In this document: piece after piece, positions 1 to 13,500 of the stretch
Layout of the letters: each line of letters opens with the position of its first letter
Numbering within the stretch: the stretch's first letter is position 1
Assembly: GCA_023247795.1 (NCBI GenBank)
Contig: JAHFFT010000012.1
Location: 1 to 56,005 of the forward strand
Length of the DNA stretch: 56,005 nt
Source: Candidatus Omnitrophota bacterium
GTDB lineage: Bacteria; Omnitrophota; Gorgyraeia; Zapsychrales; JANLHA01
Direction: 5' to 3'
Position numbers and translations under genes: made by a program
The notes under the pieces: model-generated
The model's database searches: none
Seen by the model: only the letters and a program-made list of their open reading frames with translations
Told to the model about the DNA's origin: nothing

Positions 1-1590
1 CGGTATGAGAACGGTTTGGTGGCCGCGGGAAGGTTGAAATATTCCGACGGGGATGAGTATGTTTATGATCCGTTGTTGGTGAACGCGGACGGGAGTATGG
101 GGGGATGGGGGATATATACCGGCAGGATCAATCTGACGGGGCAGGAGATCAAGCTGAGTGAAGAGGTAAAGAATTGGGTCGTGACTGCGGGGAGTTTCCT
201 GCGGTATGAGAACGGTTTGGTGGCCGCGGGAAGGTTGAAATATTCCGATGGGGATGAGTATGTTTATGATCAGTTGTTGGTGAACGCGGATGGGAGTGTT
301 GGCGGATGGAAGATATTTACCGGTGAGATTGATTTGACGGGTCAGGAGGTCAAGCTGAGTGAAGAGGCAAAGGATTGGGTCGTGACTGTGGGGAGTTTCC
401 TGCGGTATGAGAACGGTTTGGTGGCCGCGGGAAGGTTGAAATATTCCGATGGGGATGAATATGTTTATGATTCTTTGCTTCAGAACGCGGACGGGAGTGT
501 TGGGGGATGGAAGATGTTTACCGGAAGGATCAATTTGACCGACCAAGAGATCAAAATGACGCAAGAGGTGAAGAATTGGGTGGCGATTGTTGGGAGTTTC
601 CTGCGATACGCGAATGGGGTTGAGGTCGAAGGAAAGATCATTTACTCCGATGGAAGTGTTTATGTCTTTGATCCGCAGCTGAAGAATAGTGATGGAAGTG
701 TTGGCGGATGGAAGATTTTTACCGGAAGGATCGATTTGACCGACCAAGAGATCAAAATGACGAACGAGGTGAAGAATTGGAAGGCGGTTGCGGGGAGTTT
801 CCTGCGATACGTGAATGGGGTTGAGGTCGAAGGAAAGATCATTTACTCCGATGGAAGTGTTTATGTCTTTGATCCGCAGCTGAAGAATAGTGATGGAAGT
901 GTTGGCGGATGGAAGATTTTTACCGGAAAGATCGATTTGACCGACCAAGAGATCAAAATGACGCAAGAGGTAAAGAATTGGAAGGCGATTGCGGGGAGTT
1001 TTTTACGATATGCAAATGGGGTTGAGGTCGAAGGAAAGATCATTTACTCCGATGGAAGTGTTTATGCCTTTGATCCGCATCTCAGGAATACCGACGGAAG
1101 TGTCGGCGGATGGAAGATGTTTACCGGAAGGATCGATTTGACCGACCAAGAGATCAAAATGACGAACGAGGTGAAGAATTGGAAGGCGATTGCGGGGAGT
1201 TTCCTGCGATACGCGAATGGGGTTGAGGCCGAAGGAACGCTCAATTATTCTGATGGAAGTGTTTATGTTTATGATCCGTTGTTGGTGAATGCCACCGGAA
1301 GTCCGGGCGGATGGAAGATTTTTACCGGAAGGATCAATTTGACCGACCAAGAGATCAAAATGACGAATGAGGTGAAGAATTGGACGGCGGTCGCGGAGAG
1401 TTTCCTACGATATGCAAATGGGGTTGAGGCCGACGGCAGATTGATATATTCCGACGGGAGCGAATATGTTTATGATTTGCAGCTGAGGAACAGCGATGGG
1501 AGTGTCGGTGGATGGAAAATGTTCGATGGTCAGATCAGTTTGGCTGGGCAGAAGGATTCGCAAGGCCGCGAGGCGATTGCCGGCAGTGTG
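1..1590 (+). repeat. Eight tandem 67-residue beta repeats (201-bp period)
   Basis: The SFLRY motif begins at 193, 394, 595, 796, 997, 1198 and 1399, exactly 201 bp apart; a first copy enters the window at its RY residues. Each unit reads SFLRYxNG, (I/L)xYSDGSxYVYD, NxDGSVGGWK(I/M)FTG, then INLTxQEIKM and a VKNW segment. The strand-turn pattern (YSDG, NADG) indicates a beta-rich, probably extended or solenoid structure. Units 4 to 6 are almost identical in DNA, pointing to recent expansion or homogenisation, and the array must continue upstream. I do not recognise a named family. A degenerate ninth unit follows to about 1690. Confidence 0.95.
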
Positions 1591-4500
1591 TTAAAGGTGG
1601 AAGCGGGCAAGGAAGTCGAAGCGGTCTTCAAATACGCTGACGGGAGTGAGATCATCCAAGATTTCCGGGTCGATGGCCAAGTCACGGTCAGGAATACTAA
1701 AGAAGGGACCCTGCAGGTTCTTGAATGGTTGCCTGATCAGAGTACCCCTGATCCCAATGATAGGGTGATGGGGGCGTTGCTGCAAAGTCAAACCGCCGAC
1801 GGCAAGGTGACTCTGTACAAATATTTGAATGGGATCCATGGACAGGAAATTAATTTTAGGAGTGCGACTCACGTCAAGTTGATGGATCAGTTAGACAACA
1901 ATAGCTATCAAATTTATACCTGGGTGGATAATGCCGAAACACCGGATGACGTTACCGATAAAACGATCGGGGCCTTGGTGGAGAGTCGCAGTTTAGTCAA
2001 CGGAAACATGACCACGTCCCGTTCGGCAGCGCGATCGTTTTCTCTTTCCATTGCCGCCCGTTCTTCCTCGGCGGGGAATTATGAAACCTTTCAGTATCAG
2101 TATTTGAGCAGTATGGGCGGTCAGGAAGCTGATTTTAAACAGGCGAATTACGTGAAAGTCAGTGAACTGGAAAACAGCGATCTTTGGTATCTTTACGGCT
2201 GGACGTTCGATGCCTCGGGCACGACAGATGGCAAGACGTTTGGACGGTTAGTCATGATTCATAGAAGCGTGAATGGCATAAACGTCAATTTGATTTATGA
2301 ATATTTTAACGGCCAGGGTTTTGATCTCAACTTAGGTATCAAAGGAACCGCGATCAGCGGTGTTGGCAAGGCCAACGATGCCCTTTATGTTCAAGAGACC
2401 GAGGAAGAAACAACCAATTGGCAGGTGTACGGCTGGGCCGTTCCTGATACGGGAGGCACGGATAAGACCTTTGGCCGATTGTTGATGACCAATCAGAAAA
2501 ATTTGGGAGATGGAACAGAAACAAAATTCCGTTATGAATATTATGGCTTTGGAAGTTTTGATCCGGTGAATGGATTCCTGCAGGCGCCATTAGCAGGATT
2601 GGGAGAGGTCAATCAGGCGTTTTATGTCAAGGAAATTGCGGTGGGCGATGACGATCATTGGAATATTTTTACCTGGATGGCTGATCCGGATAAGGCGAGT
2701 AAAGGCAAGACCTTTGGCCGTTTGCTGATGATGGGGCGGGTCATCAACGGCTACCCTACAAAATTTTTGTTGGAATATTATGAAAATTATAACACAAACG
2801 ATGAGCCGCCATTGACCGGCAAGGTGGAAGGCGATCATATCCCCAATACCGCGAACTACGCGCTGTCCAAAGAGGTTGGTGACGAGAAGAGTTGGCAGCT
2901 TTTTGCATGGGTCGATCACGATCATAACGCGGCGACCGATAAGGTGTTTGGTGAGCTCATGGACAGTAAGGGCGGTCAAGGTCAGCCTTATCAAGTCCAC
3001 GCGGAATATGTGGTTTATCGAACCGGTTTTTTTGGTTCGGTTGAAAAATTGGGAGATTTTAGTTCCGGAACCGGGATTGGGACCGACGACTTGGGAAACA
3101 GTTATCTCTATACCAGCGTGCTGGGATTAGGGGGAGAAGGAGTTTTTGGCACAAAACGATTCCGTTTACCCAATGAAGAGGTTGCCTTACCCATGTCGGT
3201 CACCGATGGGGTTACACCTTCTTTTACTCCGGTCATGGCGGTCTCGCAATACGGGGATAAAAAATGGGCGCATATTGGGTTCGCGGGCCGGCCTAAAGGA
3301 GAGAGCAGCACGATTTCTTATACTCAGCGAGCGGATTTGGAAAAGGAAGGAAGTTGGACCGTTCCGGCAACGATCGCTTCTTACCCGGCGGATTATTTGA
3401 TTCTCGATCTGGCGGTCGCCGCGCAGGAAGGAAAAGTTGTTCTCACCTGGGTTGTCCAGGATAACGGAAAGGGTCCTTCGGGGAAAAGTGAAAAATTTCT
3501 CTATATCGCCGAGAGTGTGGATGGAGGAGCAACCTTTAACACACCGGTGCAAATTGCCGATGGCGCGGGGTGGAAACGGCATCCGGATATCGCTTTCGAT
3601 GAGAGTGGAAAAATTCATTTGGTCTGGAGCGCAGAAGGGGCAAAGGTTTGGTATTTGCAAGGGGCTGATGTGACCGAATTAACCGCGAAACCACCAGTCA
3701 ATATCGCGGGTATGGTATTGCGAGAGCGGATGTTAGAGGGAGGAGAAACCGTCACTTATATCGATGATGGCATCGCGGTCACTTATGACTTGACCGATAA
3801 GGAAGTTTGGGATTCGATCGTCGTTGAAAAAGAAATCGATTTTATCAAAGTCCTCCATGATCTTGTGGCGCTTGAGCTGGAAAATTGGCAGGGGATATTG
3901 GATATTGAAGACAAGGATTTAGCAGAGGCCGAGCAGATCATAGAACGGACCGATGAACTAACCCGTATTTTAGGCCGGTTAGATAGTTTGGGTTCTTTGC
4001 AAGGGCTCGTGGATGATTTGGAAGAGGCAAGAGCCGGGGTCATGCGCGTTAAAGGGGAACTTACCGAGCTGCCCAGGCAGATTGCCGGGGAGATACAAAA
4101 TGCGGCGAAGCTGGATATCAGTTTAGAAAAACTTACGGAAATGATCCAAGAAATAAGAACACGGGGTGCGGCAAAGCAAGCAGAATTGGAAGCGGGTTTA
4201 GCCGCTGCCGAAGCAAAGGCTGATAAGCTGGCCGAATTGTTAAAACAGATCGCCTCGTTTGAGGCGATATTAGAAGGTTTGAGCTGGCGAGACCAGATGG
4301 ATCGCAGTACCGTTACCGAGCTTGAGCCCTGGAAAAAGCGGCTTAAGGGAGCGCTTGATCTGGTTATCGAAGGAAAAGCCGCAATTGAAACCAGAATTAT
4401 GGTGGAAGGGGAGCAGACCTGTATAGGGGAATGTAGCGCATTTTTCGAGGCAGTGGCACGGAATATAGCTCAATTGAATAAGGAGCTTCAATTAGCGAGA

Positions 4501-7500
4501 GAATTGTCGGGAAGGATCAGTGAGAATATCGGTTGGGTCAATGATCTTGCCGCGTCCTTAAAAATTCAGGCGCAACCTTCAACGCTTTTAATCCATCACG
4601 ATCTCGACGAGTGGAAAAGTCTTAAACCAGAGCAAGAGGCTTTGCAAGCGAAGGAAAGCGCGTTGCAGAAAGTGATTGCACGTATGCCGCTTCTTGCCAA
4701 TGAGTTGGCTGCCGCGAGAGCGCAGTTAGCGGATTTGGAAACCGAGGCGCTATTAGCCGGAGGTGACGCATCTTTGGAATTGGAAATATCATTAGAAATC
4801 GGAACCGCGGCCGAGCGTATCGTTAACCTTGAAACAGAACAAGAAGAGTTAAGAGTAAAGATTGGGGGATTTCTTGATCACAGCGTGGGGATAGCCGAGT
4901 TGAATGACGCCGATCCGCACGCGGTGATTATGGCTGATTTGCAAGACCTGGTTTTAAGAACGCAGGCAAGGATTGATGAGATTGAAAAGGTAAAAACGCG
5001 GTCTGATTTGATCGGATCACTGTTAAAGCAAGGGACCGAATTCAGCGAGCAGCGGCAGTGGTGGATTGATCGGGTCAATGAGTATAAACCGGTGCTAGAA
5101 CTTATTAATGGGAAACCCCTTGAAATGTCGTTAGGCGTTGCCAAGCTAGCAAGGCTTCAAGGTCTGGCATCGCAAGTCAAAGGGACCGTGTCGTCAGTTG
5201 CATTTCTCATTACGCAGACTAAAGGAGAGATCAGGGATGCCAGGGGCCTTAAATCGGTTCAGGACGCAATACCAATCCTTGCCGGCCAGATTACCGAGCA
5301 GAAAGCGCTCATCGAACAACTTAAGAAGGAATTTGAAGCGGCTTCGCATCAGGATAAACCGGATTTTTTAACGTTACAGTTGATCCAGGCTAACATTCAA
5401 GCCGCCCAGAAACGGCTGGCAGAGCTTGAGCAGGACCGCGAAAATTTAAGACTGCGGGCCAGTGTATTTTTAGAGCGAGCTGTTCTTCCCAATGAATTGA
5501 TTGAAACAGCACAAATCGATGCGCTTAGTGGCCAGCTCGCCGCGGATATCGTCTGGAATTTGCAGAAGTCAAGAGAGTTGGTCAAGGTTAGAGACCGTCC
5601 AGAAGAGGCTTGGGAGTATCAGCCTTCGCTTTATATCGACGGGCAAACGGTTTTTGTCGCGGCCAGGCGGGCGGCACTGTTTGATAACAAAGCAACCACG
5701 GAAAATGACGGGACCTGGGATTATCAGGATTATCTCACGATGACCTGGATGCCCTTATTTGACAAAGATACGAAAAAGGCCCAAAAAGTACAGGATATTT
5801 TTGGGCGGGTATTCAAGGTCCGGGAAGATCCGGATCACGCGATTGTGGTTCAGCATTCTGATGATCAGGAAGCCACCTGGTCTCAACCACAGGTCATTGG
5901 TTTTGGCACCAGTCCGGCGATAACCAGTACCTGGCAGGGGGGAGTGCAGGTCATTTGGCAGAAGGAAAATGTGGATGGATCCCTGGCTTATTTTCATCGG
6001 CAGACGATCAAGGGTCAAGCAAGTGGTCAAGGAAATGGCGGAGCGACGGGAACCGAGGTCGACGAAGAAAACGATGTCATATGGTCGGATCTGCAAAAGG
6101 GGTTATGGAGCAGTGAAATCGTTAAGACCTTGGCCTATGATAATCGTGAAGACGCGGATGAAGTCCTTTCCAACCCGAAGATCGCGAAGGTTTCCGCGAA
6201 GCTATCGGTTATTTATGAAGACGGCACCTCGACCGATCCCAACGCGCCAGGTGGTAATCCTATTATTCTTTCGCTTTATGATCCTCGTCGAGGAGAGTGG
6301 CAGAGCAAGCAGATTGGGGCTGGTTATATGCCGGCTACCGCTTATATGCCGGCTACCACGACCGCTAGCGGCAAGCAGTGGTTCATTTGGTATGAGCCAT
6401 GGATGGAAAAGGTCGTCGATGATTCGGGGCAAGAGCAGGAAGTGATGACCGGAGGGAAAATCCGTCTGCTCGCGGGCGATGACGCGGTGGAGAGCGTTCG
6501 TACCGTGAATCGAACACCTGCTGTGCAAATCGCTTTGACGGGGTTTACGGAAGCGGATTTCTTATTAGGTGTTCCCAGCATCATTAATTATGGCCCAGAC
6601 GTCTTGGTATCCTGGGTCAATATTCCGCCGGCAGGAAGCGTTGAGAAAGAGAAAATCCTTTTAGCGCGGATGACTCCGACCGGATTTGGCGGCGAGTTTT
6701 CTTTTGTTTTGCCTAAAGAAACAGCGGATGTTACGAGTCCGCTGGGAACCATTGTGCCGATCACCATTCGCGCCCTTAAGAGCGATGGCGCCGTGAATGA
6801 GGCATTTGATCAATGTGTGATGTTTACCGACGGGACAGGACGGCAATCGCCGGTCTGTCTGCAGAAAGGAATGGTGACTTTTTGGGTCAATTGGGCGGAT
6901 GTCAGGAAGGCCGCTCATTTATCGGTGCGACGCATGGCCGCGGCTGAGTTGGATGAGGACGCGCTCGAGGAGATACTGGCGAATCAGGCGAATCAATGGA
7001 AGTTACTGCGGAATGTTGTTTTGAGTCAGGTGAAAAATGAAGACCTGGGAGTCTGGGGAGATCAGGACAATAAGTTAAAGGCCGAGACAATTTTACAAGA
7101 ACGATTTAATCCAACGACCGGGGTTTTGCGGGAGTATTTGAATGATCCAGCTGATCCCACCACCGATAGCCAATACCTGGCCCGTTATGAAAGGACCTGG
7201 GTTTATGCTCAGGGCATTGGCTTGGATCAGGAGTCGAGGATTTGCGATCAACGACCAGAAGATTGCGAAAAAATCAATGTTGGAACGCCCGCGGAAAAAT
7301 TTAAGGCCAATGTCATGGCCGATTGGTTGAAAAATAATTATACCACTGTGAAATTGGAGGATGGCAAAGAATATTTTGGCGGCTGGGCGTTTTCGCAAAA
7401 TACCATTCCCGGGGACAATTTTAAAGATGTGCGTTTTGTTACCGGGGCCAATGCCTGGGCGTTCAATGGCCTGGCACGGTATATGCTCACCGATATCTTT

Positions 7501-10500
7501 CAGAAGCGTCCGCGTAAGGTGCGCCAGGAATTTTTTGATTTTTTTGTCAAGGCGCTGGATGGAATCCTTTATCATCAGCAAAATGAAAATGGGAAATACG
7601 GTCTGGTCACCGCCGGATGGACGGTCAAAGAGGTCCAAGCCTTGGAGGGACAAGCCAATTATTATAAAGTTTTAGAGGGTTGCGGTTATCCCGAAAAAAA
7701 CGGGGCGTGCACTCCGGTCAAAGCGACCAATGTGGTGACCGAACATAACCTCGATGTTTTGGCGATGTTGAACCAAATTCTGGACTATATTGACCGGCTG
7801 GGTTTGAGCGCGAGAAAAACAGAATTGCTTGAGCGCCGCAATGGGCTTAATGACGCGATCTTCACTCAGTTGTACGACGGTGTTTATGATGACCCTCAGC
7901 ATGACTTGAACAATGTTCCCCGATTTATCACCGGCCTTTTAGCGGATGGATCACAAAGCCCGCACTCGGCCATTGACAACGCGAGTTGGCTGAGCCTTTC
8001 GGTTGATTATGATGATTACGCTGCCGCCTCTATATCCAAGGAACAAAGAGAGAAATTGGGAAATGCCCTGGTTTTTACTGTTGATCAATTCTGCAAAGAA
8101 TTTAGCGAAAAGGGTGGCACGTATTACGGCTGTCATTATTTCAAGAATGATTTTTATGATCCTTATATCGATCCTAACCCGATGCAGGATGAGGCCTATC
8201 ATCTGGAAGGCACATCGGGTGTCATTTTAGGAATACATCGTTTCTGCGATGCCAATCCAACCCATCGATTCTGCCGAGATGATCCTGATGATAACATCAA
8301 TCTGCGCGCCACCGCCGACCGGCTTTGGCAGGATATGCAAAAGTTTGTCAGAGATATTGGGTTTCCGTATGCTTCAAAACGGATTTATAACCTGGCAGCG
8401 CTTCTCCATTCCACCACCGCCGCCACGTGGTATTTGGATGTCTTTGATTATTATTTGTACCGCGGCGGGGCCGGCAGCAGAAAATATTTGGGCGAAGCGA
8501 GTTTGGTGAGATATAACGCTACGGGCGATTTAGAACAAGGGACGATCCATATGGAAGATTTGGGTGAGGCTTCTTCTTTGAGTGAACTGACGCTGAAGGC
8601 AGCGGATCCGGTGGTGGATGAGTTTCATTGGAATCCGGAGACAAAAAAGTGGGATGGGATGTCCGCGGCCGGGAGGGTCTCGTTAGTAGGCAAAGAGTGC
8701 GGACCCAACGGCGAGCCTTGTATCCAGGACGGGCAGAGAGACAGTTATGTGGTTTATGACCACCAAGGAAATAAGATTGAGGGGGTGATGCTGATCAAGG
8801 TTGTTAATCCCGCATCGACCGGTTCTCAAGGCGGGAGATTGGCTGCTCCTTTACCGCGGGTCATCAATGAATATCGTCTGAACCCGGCAACCCAGCAATG
8901 GGAACTTTTTAGCGGAGTTGAGGATTTGGCTAATGAAAAATGCGGCGACAACGGCGAACACTGTGTCGCCGTGAGTTTTGTCGAATTCGCAGGGGGGAAC
9001 AATCAAGAAAAAATCGTCGCCGGGACCATTCGTTTTGAGCGTTTGTCTCCCGAACAAGTGGCCTTAGGTTTGCCCGCACAGATTGTTGAATATCATTTTG
9101 ATCCCATCAAGCGGCAGTGGGTTAATCCTGATTTTAATGGACGGGTGATTTTGACCAACAAAGTGTGCGGCAATCAAGGGGAACTCTGTGTTGCTAAAGA
9201 TCAGGAAGACAGTTACGTGGATTACAGCCAAGGGATTTTGGCCAGCGGCGTTATGCATTTGGCGGTGACGGCAGGAGCGGTAGTCACCTATCATTATGAT
9301 TCCTCTCGGGATGTATGGGAGGTTTTTAGCGGCAGAATTATGTTGAAAGACGGCCAGGTGTGCGGCAGTAACAATGAGATTTGCGGCCCGGGAAGTTATG
9401 TTGATATCGACGAGAAAAAGACCGTGGGCGGAACGCTCATCATGAATTTTGACGTGGTAGACGGCAAGGCGGTTTTCAATCCTCATGGGCAATATCAATT
9501 GGTTTATGTTTATGATCAGACGATCCAAGGGCTGGATGAAAACGGGAATGCGGTAAAGGGCAGTTGGAAACCGGATTTCGGACGATTGTATTTATTCGGC
9601 CGAAAAGATGTGGAAGGAAGGGCGTTTGAACGAACAAGTTATATTGAATATCAAAGCGGCCGCGTTATTTCTGCAAGGATGATCCAGATGGCCGGCGATG
9701 GTTCGCTTTATAACGATTTTACGGAAACGAGAACTTATGATTCAGAAGGGGCTCTGACCATCGTACGGGAAGGCACGATGGCCGGAGTGGGTGATTTAAA
9801 GGATACCCGATGGCTCGATCCCCTGGGGCGAGAGACCCATGTGGTCACTGAGCGCTACGTCGGAACGGTTCACGAGATAAAGATCAATGACTATTTTCCA
9901 TGGGCGCTGGCTGGTGAGAACGGTGAGCGGACCGAGATTGTCACCGGCCTCATCAACGGACAGGATGACATAACCACCCATATAACCACTTATGCTGATT
10001 CCACGATGGTTGATGCCGCGGGTCAAAAGTTTTATGGGTCACTGCGCATCAAAAAGTGGCTGGGAAATGTTCTTACGGATGATTTTATGGAATACCGGAC
10101 CCATGAAATGCACAATGGCAAACCGCTCCGTATCCAATCGGTTTATCGCACCACGGTCATTGACGGTCTGAATACGGGTGTGATTGGCGGTGTCGCCCAG
10201 AGTGAGGATGCTAGCACTTTTGGTAGTAAAGAATTCCTGGGGGGCCTGGATGAAGCCTCTTCAATCATATTTCAGCGTAATACCGTAAGAAAGGTCCGTC
10301 AAGGCAAACTAATCGATAACTATACCGAAGATATTTGGAAGTATGTCAACGGAACATCACGCGTTGTCCATCGCGGATTTTTGGCGGGTCAGAGCAACAT
10401 GAGTCACATCATTGATTATGATGATAAGGGAGAAGTTTCTTTTGTCACGACTCTCAAATATAATTCGTCTTTTACCCAGGTGCTCGAGGAGATCAATCGT

Positions 10501-13500
10501 TACCGGCAGTGGTCAGTAGCTCACGAGGACGGGACCACAACCATTGTGCGCAATGCCAAGGCCGGTGAGGTGGCAGGAGGGGTGATTGACGGCCAGGCGG
10601 ACAGCTGGGACCAAAGGACGTTGGATGCCAAGGGCGAGGTTGTGTTGTTATATGTCAACCAAAATGGAGTGGTCACACAGCATTACAAACGCTGGGTCAA
10701 TCAGAACAGCGACGGGAGCAAGACCATTGTCCGTGATGCCAGAAGTGGCGAACTTGTAGGAGGCTTGATTGACGGCCAAGTAAATAGCTGGGATCAAGTC
10801 ACGCTCGATGCTGATGGGAACACGATCGCGTTGGTGTCCCATCGCAGCGGTGTCTTCACGGATGACTATACCCAAGCGAATCAATTTTATGCCAATGGCA
10901 GTTTGCAGATGTCGGTGCAACGCGGACTCATTGAGGGCACAGATAACGTGGCTAAGACTTTTTACTATGCCCAAGGCAGCGGCCCGCAAAATCTCGGGAC
11001 CTTGACCTACGCGGAAATGATTGATCAAAATTCCGGGATGATCGACTATCGGCTTCTCTTTGATAATGCTGGCTTTATTCGCGACGGGTCTTTGGCCGTG
11101 GTTTATGATAGTCAAGGCAAGATCGTCGGGAACAGGGCCTTGCATAAGCTGGAAATTCAAGAGATCAATACGCTTCTGAACATCAATCGTCAACAATATC
11201 AGTCATCGAAGATCAACCCAGATCAGCTTATCGTCAATCTTTCTCCGGTGGAATTTCTCGATAGCATTTTTTTGAGCGGAACGGTCAGTGCCAATTTCAT
11301 CAATCAGGGATGGGATGAAAAGGCAAGTGTGACCTGGATGGGCGTTGACGTGAATGTTTATTCCAATGGCTATTCTGAAATCAAGACCGATACCCTGACC
11401 TATGATTTTTTGAAGGGAAATATTTTGGCCGGAGGGACCCGGGTCCTTTTCGACGGGGTTTTACAGGTTGAGGATGGTGAAGGACATGGTGATTTCTCGG
11501 CAGTTCTCCATTCCAACAATCTGGTCATCCTGAACAATCAAATCCAAAATCATCTGCCGCGGGTCGGTGGCGGACCGTCGCTGTTCAAGTTATTTTTAGA
11601 CCTCAGGGATCACGTGATTGTCTCTGGCAACCTGCTCAATGGCACGCGTTTTTCATTCCGGCTGGATGATAATTATTTGAATGTCAACGAAGGAACAGCG
11701 GTTAAAGACGTCGTTATCTATGAACCCGACGCCGATGGTTTTACCCATACTTTTGACGCAAAGATTTTGCAGGGAAACGTCGATTGGTCAAATTTGACCC
11801 GTGTTGAAATCAAAGATAAAAATGGCGCCGCGTATCAAGTGAAGAATGGTGTCGCGGTCCGCGACGCCGACGGGAATTTTATGATCATCAACACCGGCTT
11901 CAGCTTCAGCTGGAAAGGCGCGGTGGGAGGAGCGCTGGCTTTTGTCGCGGTTGTCGCCATTGGGGTCGCGCTGGCTTGGGCGCTGCCGTTTTTGGCCCTT
12001 TCCGCCGCGCTGGTGACTCAGTTGGTGATCTGGGGGGCCCTGACCGGTGCTGTGGTGTATTTTGATGTTGCTCGGGGTGATTGGGGCGGGGCAGTTAAAC
12101 ATACGGCGATTGGTTTGCTGACCACGTTGGCTTTGAGTAAGCTCGGCAGTATGGCACGATTTTTATCCAATCTAGGCTCACGCTTTGTTGCGAGGGTCGC
12201 GACAACCGTGTCTCGTTTCGCCGGTGTCGCGGACCGGTATGGGTCAGCGATTACCGCAAGGGCGCTCAGCGTCATCGACGCTGCGGTGAGCAGGGTCGGT
12301 GCTGCTGCCAGATTTGTCTTTGATTTACCGGCGGTCAGGACGGTATTTTTAAAGGTCGATCAATTGGCAAATACCGCGGCTCGCGTCATTCTGAAACCCC
12401 CGCAGTTCGCGGCAAAGTTATTATTGGTGGGTAAGGAATTCGTGCAATCCATTTTTTCGGGGCCGGCGATGAATGTCACGCGCGGAATCTTTTCGCAAGT
12501 CGAGCGATTTCGCGATTTCGCGGGCAAGGTCAATATCATACCGAAGTTGATTTCCCCTCGGATTTCGCCGGTTGTGCCGGGCCTCAACAGAACGGTCACG
12601 CAGTTTGCTCTGCAGCATCCTAATATCGCAACCGCGCTGACCACCGGTGTCGTTACCGGGGCGGGAAACGCGGTCATCAATACTTCGTTAGCATTCGTGA
12701 ATGGCCAGGGATTCAATGCCAACGACGCGATCTTTTCTTTTCTGCAAGGCTTTGCTCTGGGAGTGGCTACGGTGGGAATAGCGGTGGGCGTTGGGAAGGC
12801 CTTTAGTGCCGCCATTCCGACGACAAAATTTGTCATCAATGCCAGTCAGATCGCCAAAGGCTTTGGGATCAGCTTTGCGACTGGATTTCTGGCGGATTTG
12901 GGATTGGGGATCTATACAACCGGGGCATTACCGTCGATCAATACCCTGCTTTTCGAGACCAGCAATTATCTGAAATTGTGGATGCCCTGGGCCAATGTGC
13001 CGGAAAATAGCTGGCTGAATAATACGGTTTTTCATTTCTTCGGCTTCGACTTTAAGGTCGGTCACTTAAGTGCTTTAACTTCTTTGCTCACCGGAGCCGG
13101 GATCGGCCTTTTAAGTACTCCGCTTAAAGCGGTTCAAGCCGGGGAAACGGTTCAGCAAGGGTTGATTTCCTCGGTGAACAAAATTTTAGGATTATTCGGT
13201 TATAAGGGGCTTGCCACCATGGGACAGTCGTGGGACGAGGTTTTCCATATGATGCCGCAGCTGTTTAAGATAAGTGCGGAATTGCAGGGGTTGGGGCTTG
13301 GCGTCAATCTGCTCACGAACCATATACCGAATCTTTTCTGGCAGGACGCGTTTCGAGGTATCTTCGGCCAATTCGGCGGTGAGTGGTATAAGGATGAGCA
13401 GGGGAATCAGGTCTGGAATCCAGCTGGTCCTTTGCAGATTCTGATCAATTCCGCCGCGGGTTCTGCGTTCGCCCCCATTTTCTGGGGTGGTATGCCGCTG

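Noticed and set aside
660..1244. Three 60-codon minus-strand ORFs at 660, 861 and 1062
   Set aside because: They are 201 bp apart and are simply the antisense of the 67-residue repeat; no independent coding signal.
1..1590. CRISPR or satellite array
   Set aside because: The 201-bp units are contiguous, vary at codon third positions and keep the frame; there are no spacers.
7093..7653. Minus-strand 186-codon ORF, and a similar one at 10648-11196
   Set aside because: Both are antisense to conserved domain sequence in frame +1 and show no family motif or own context.
9451..11160. Classical RHS toxin core
   Set aside because: YD-like repeats are present but I see no RHS cage or DPxGL-type autoproteolysis motif, and no toxin tip follows.
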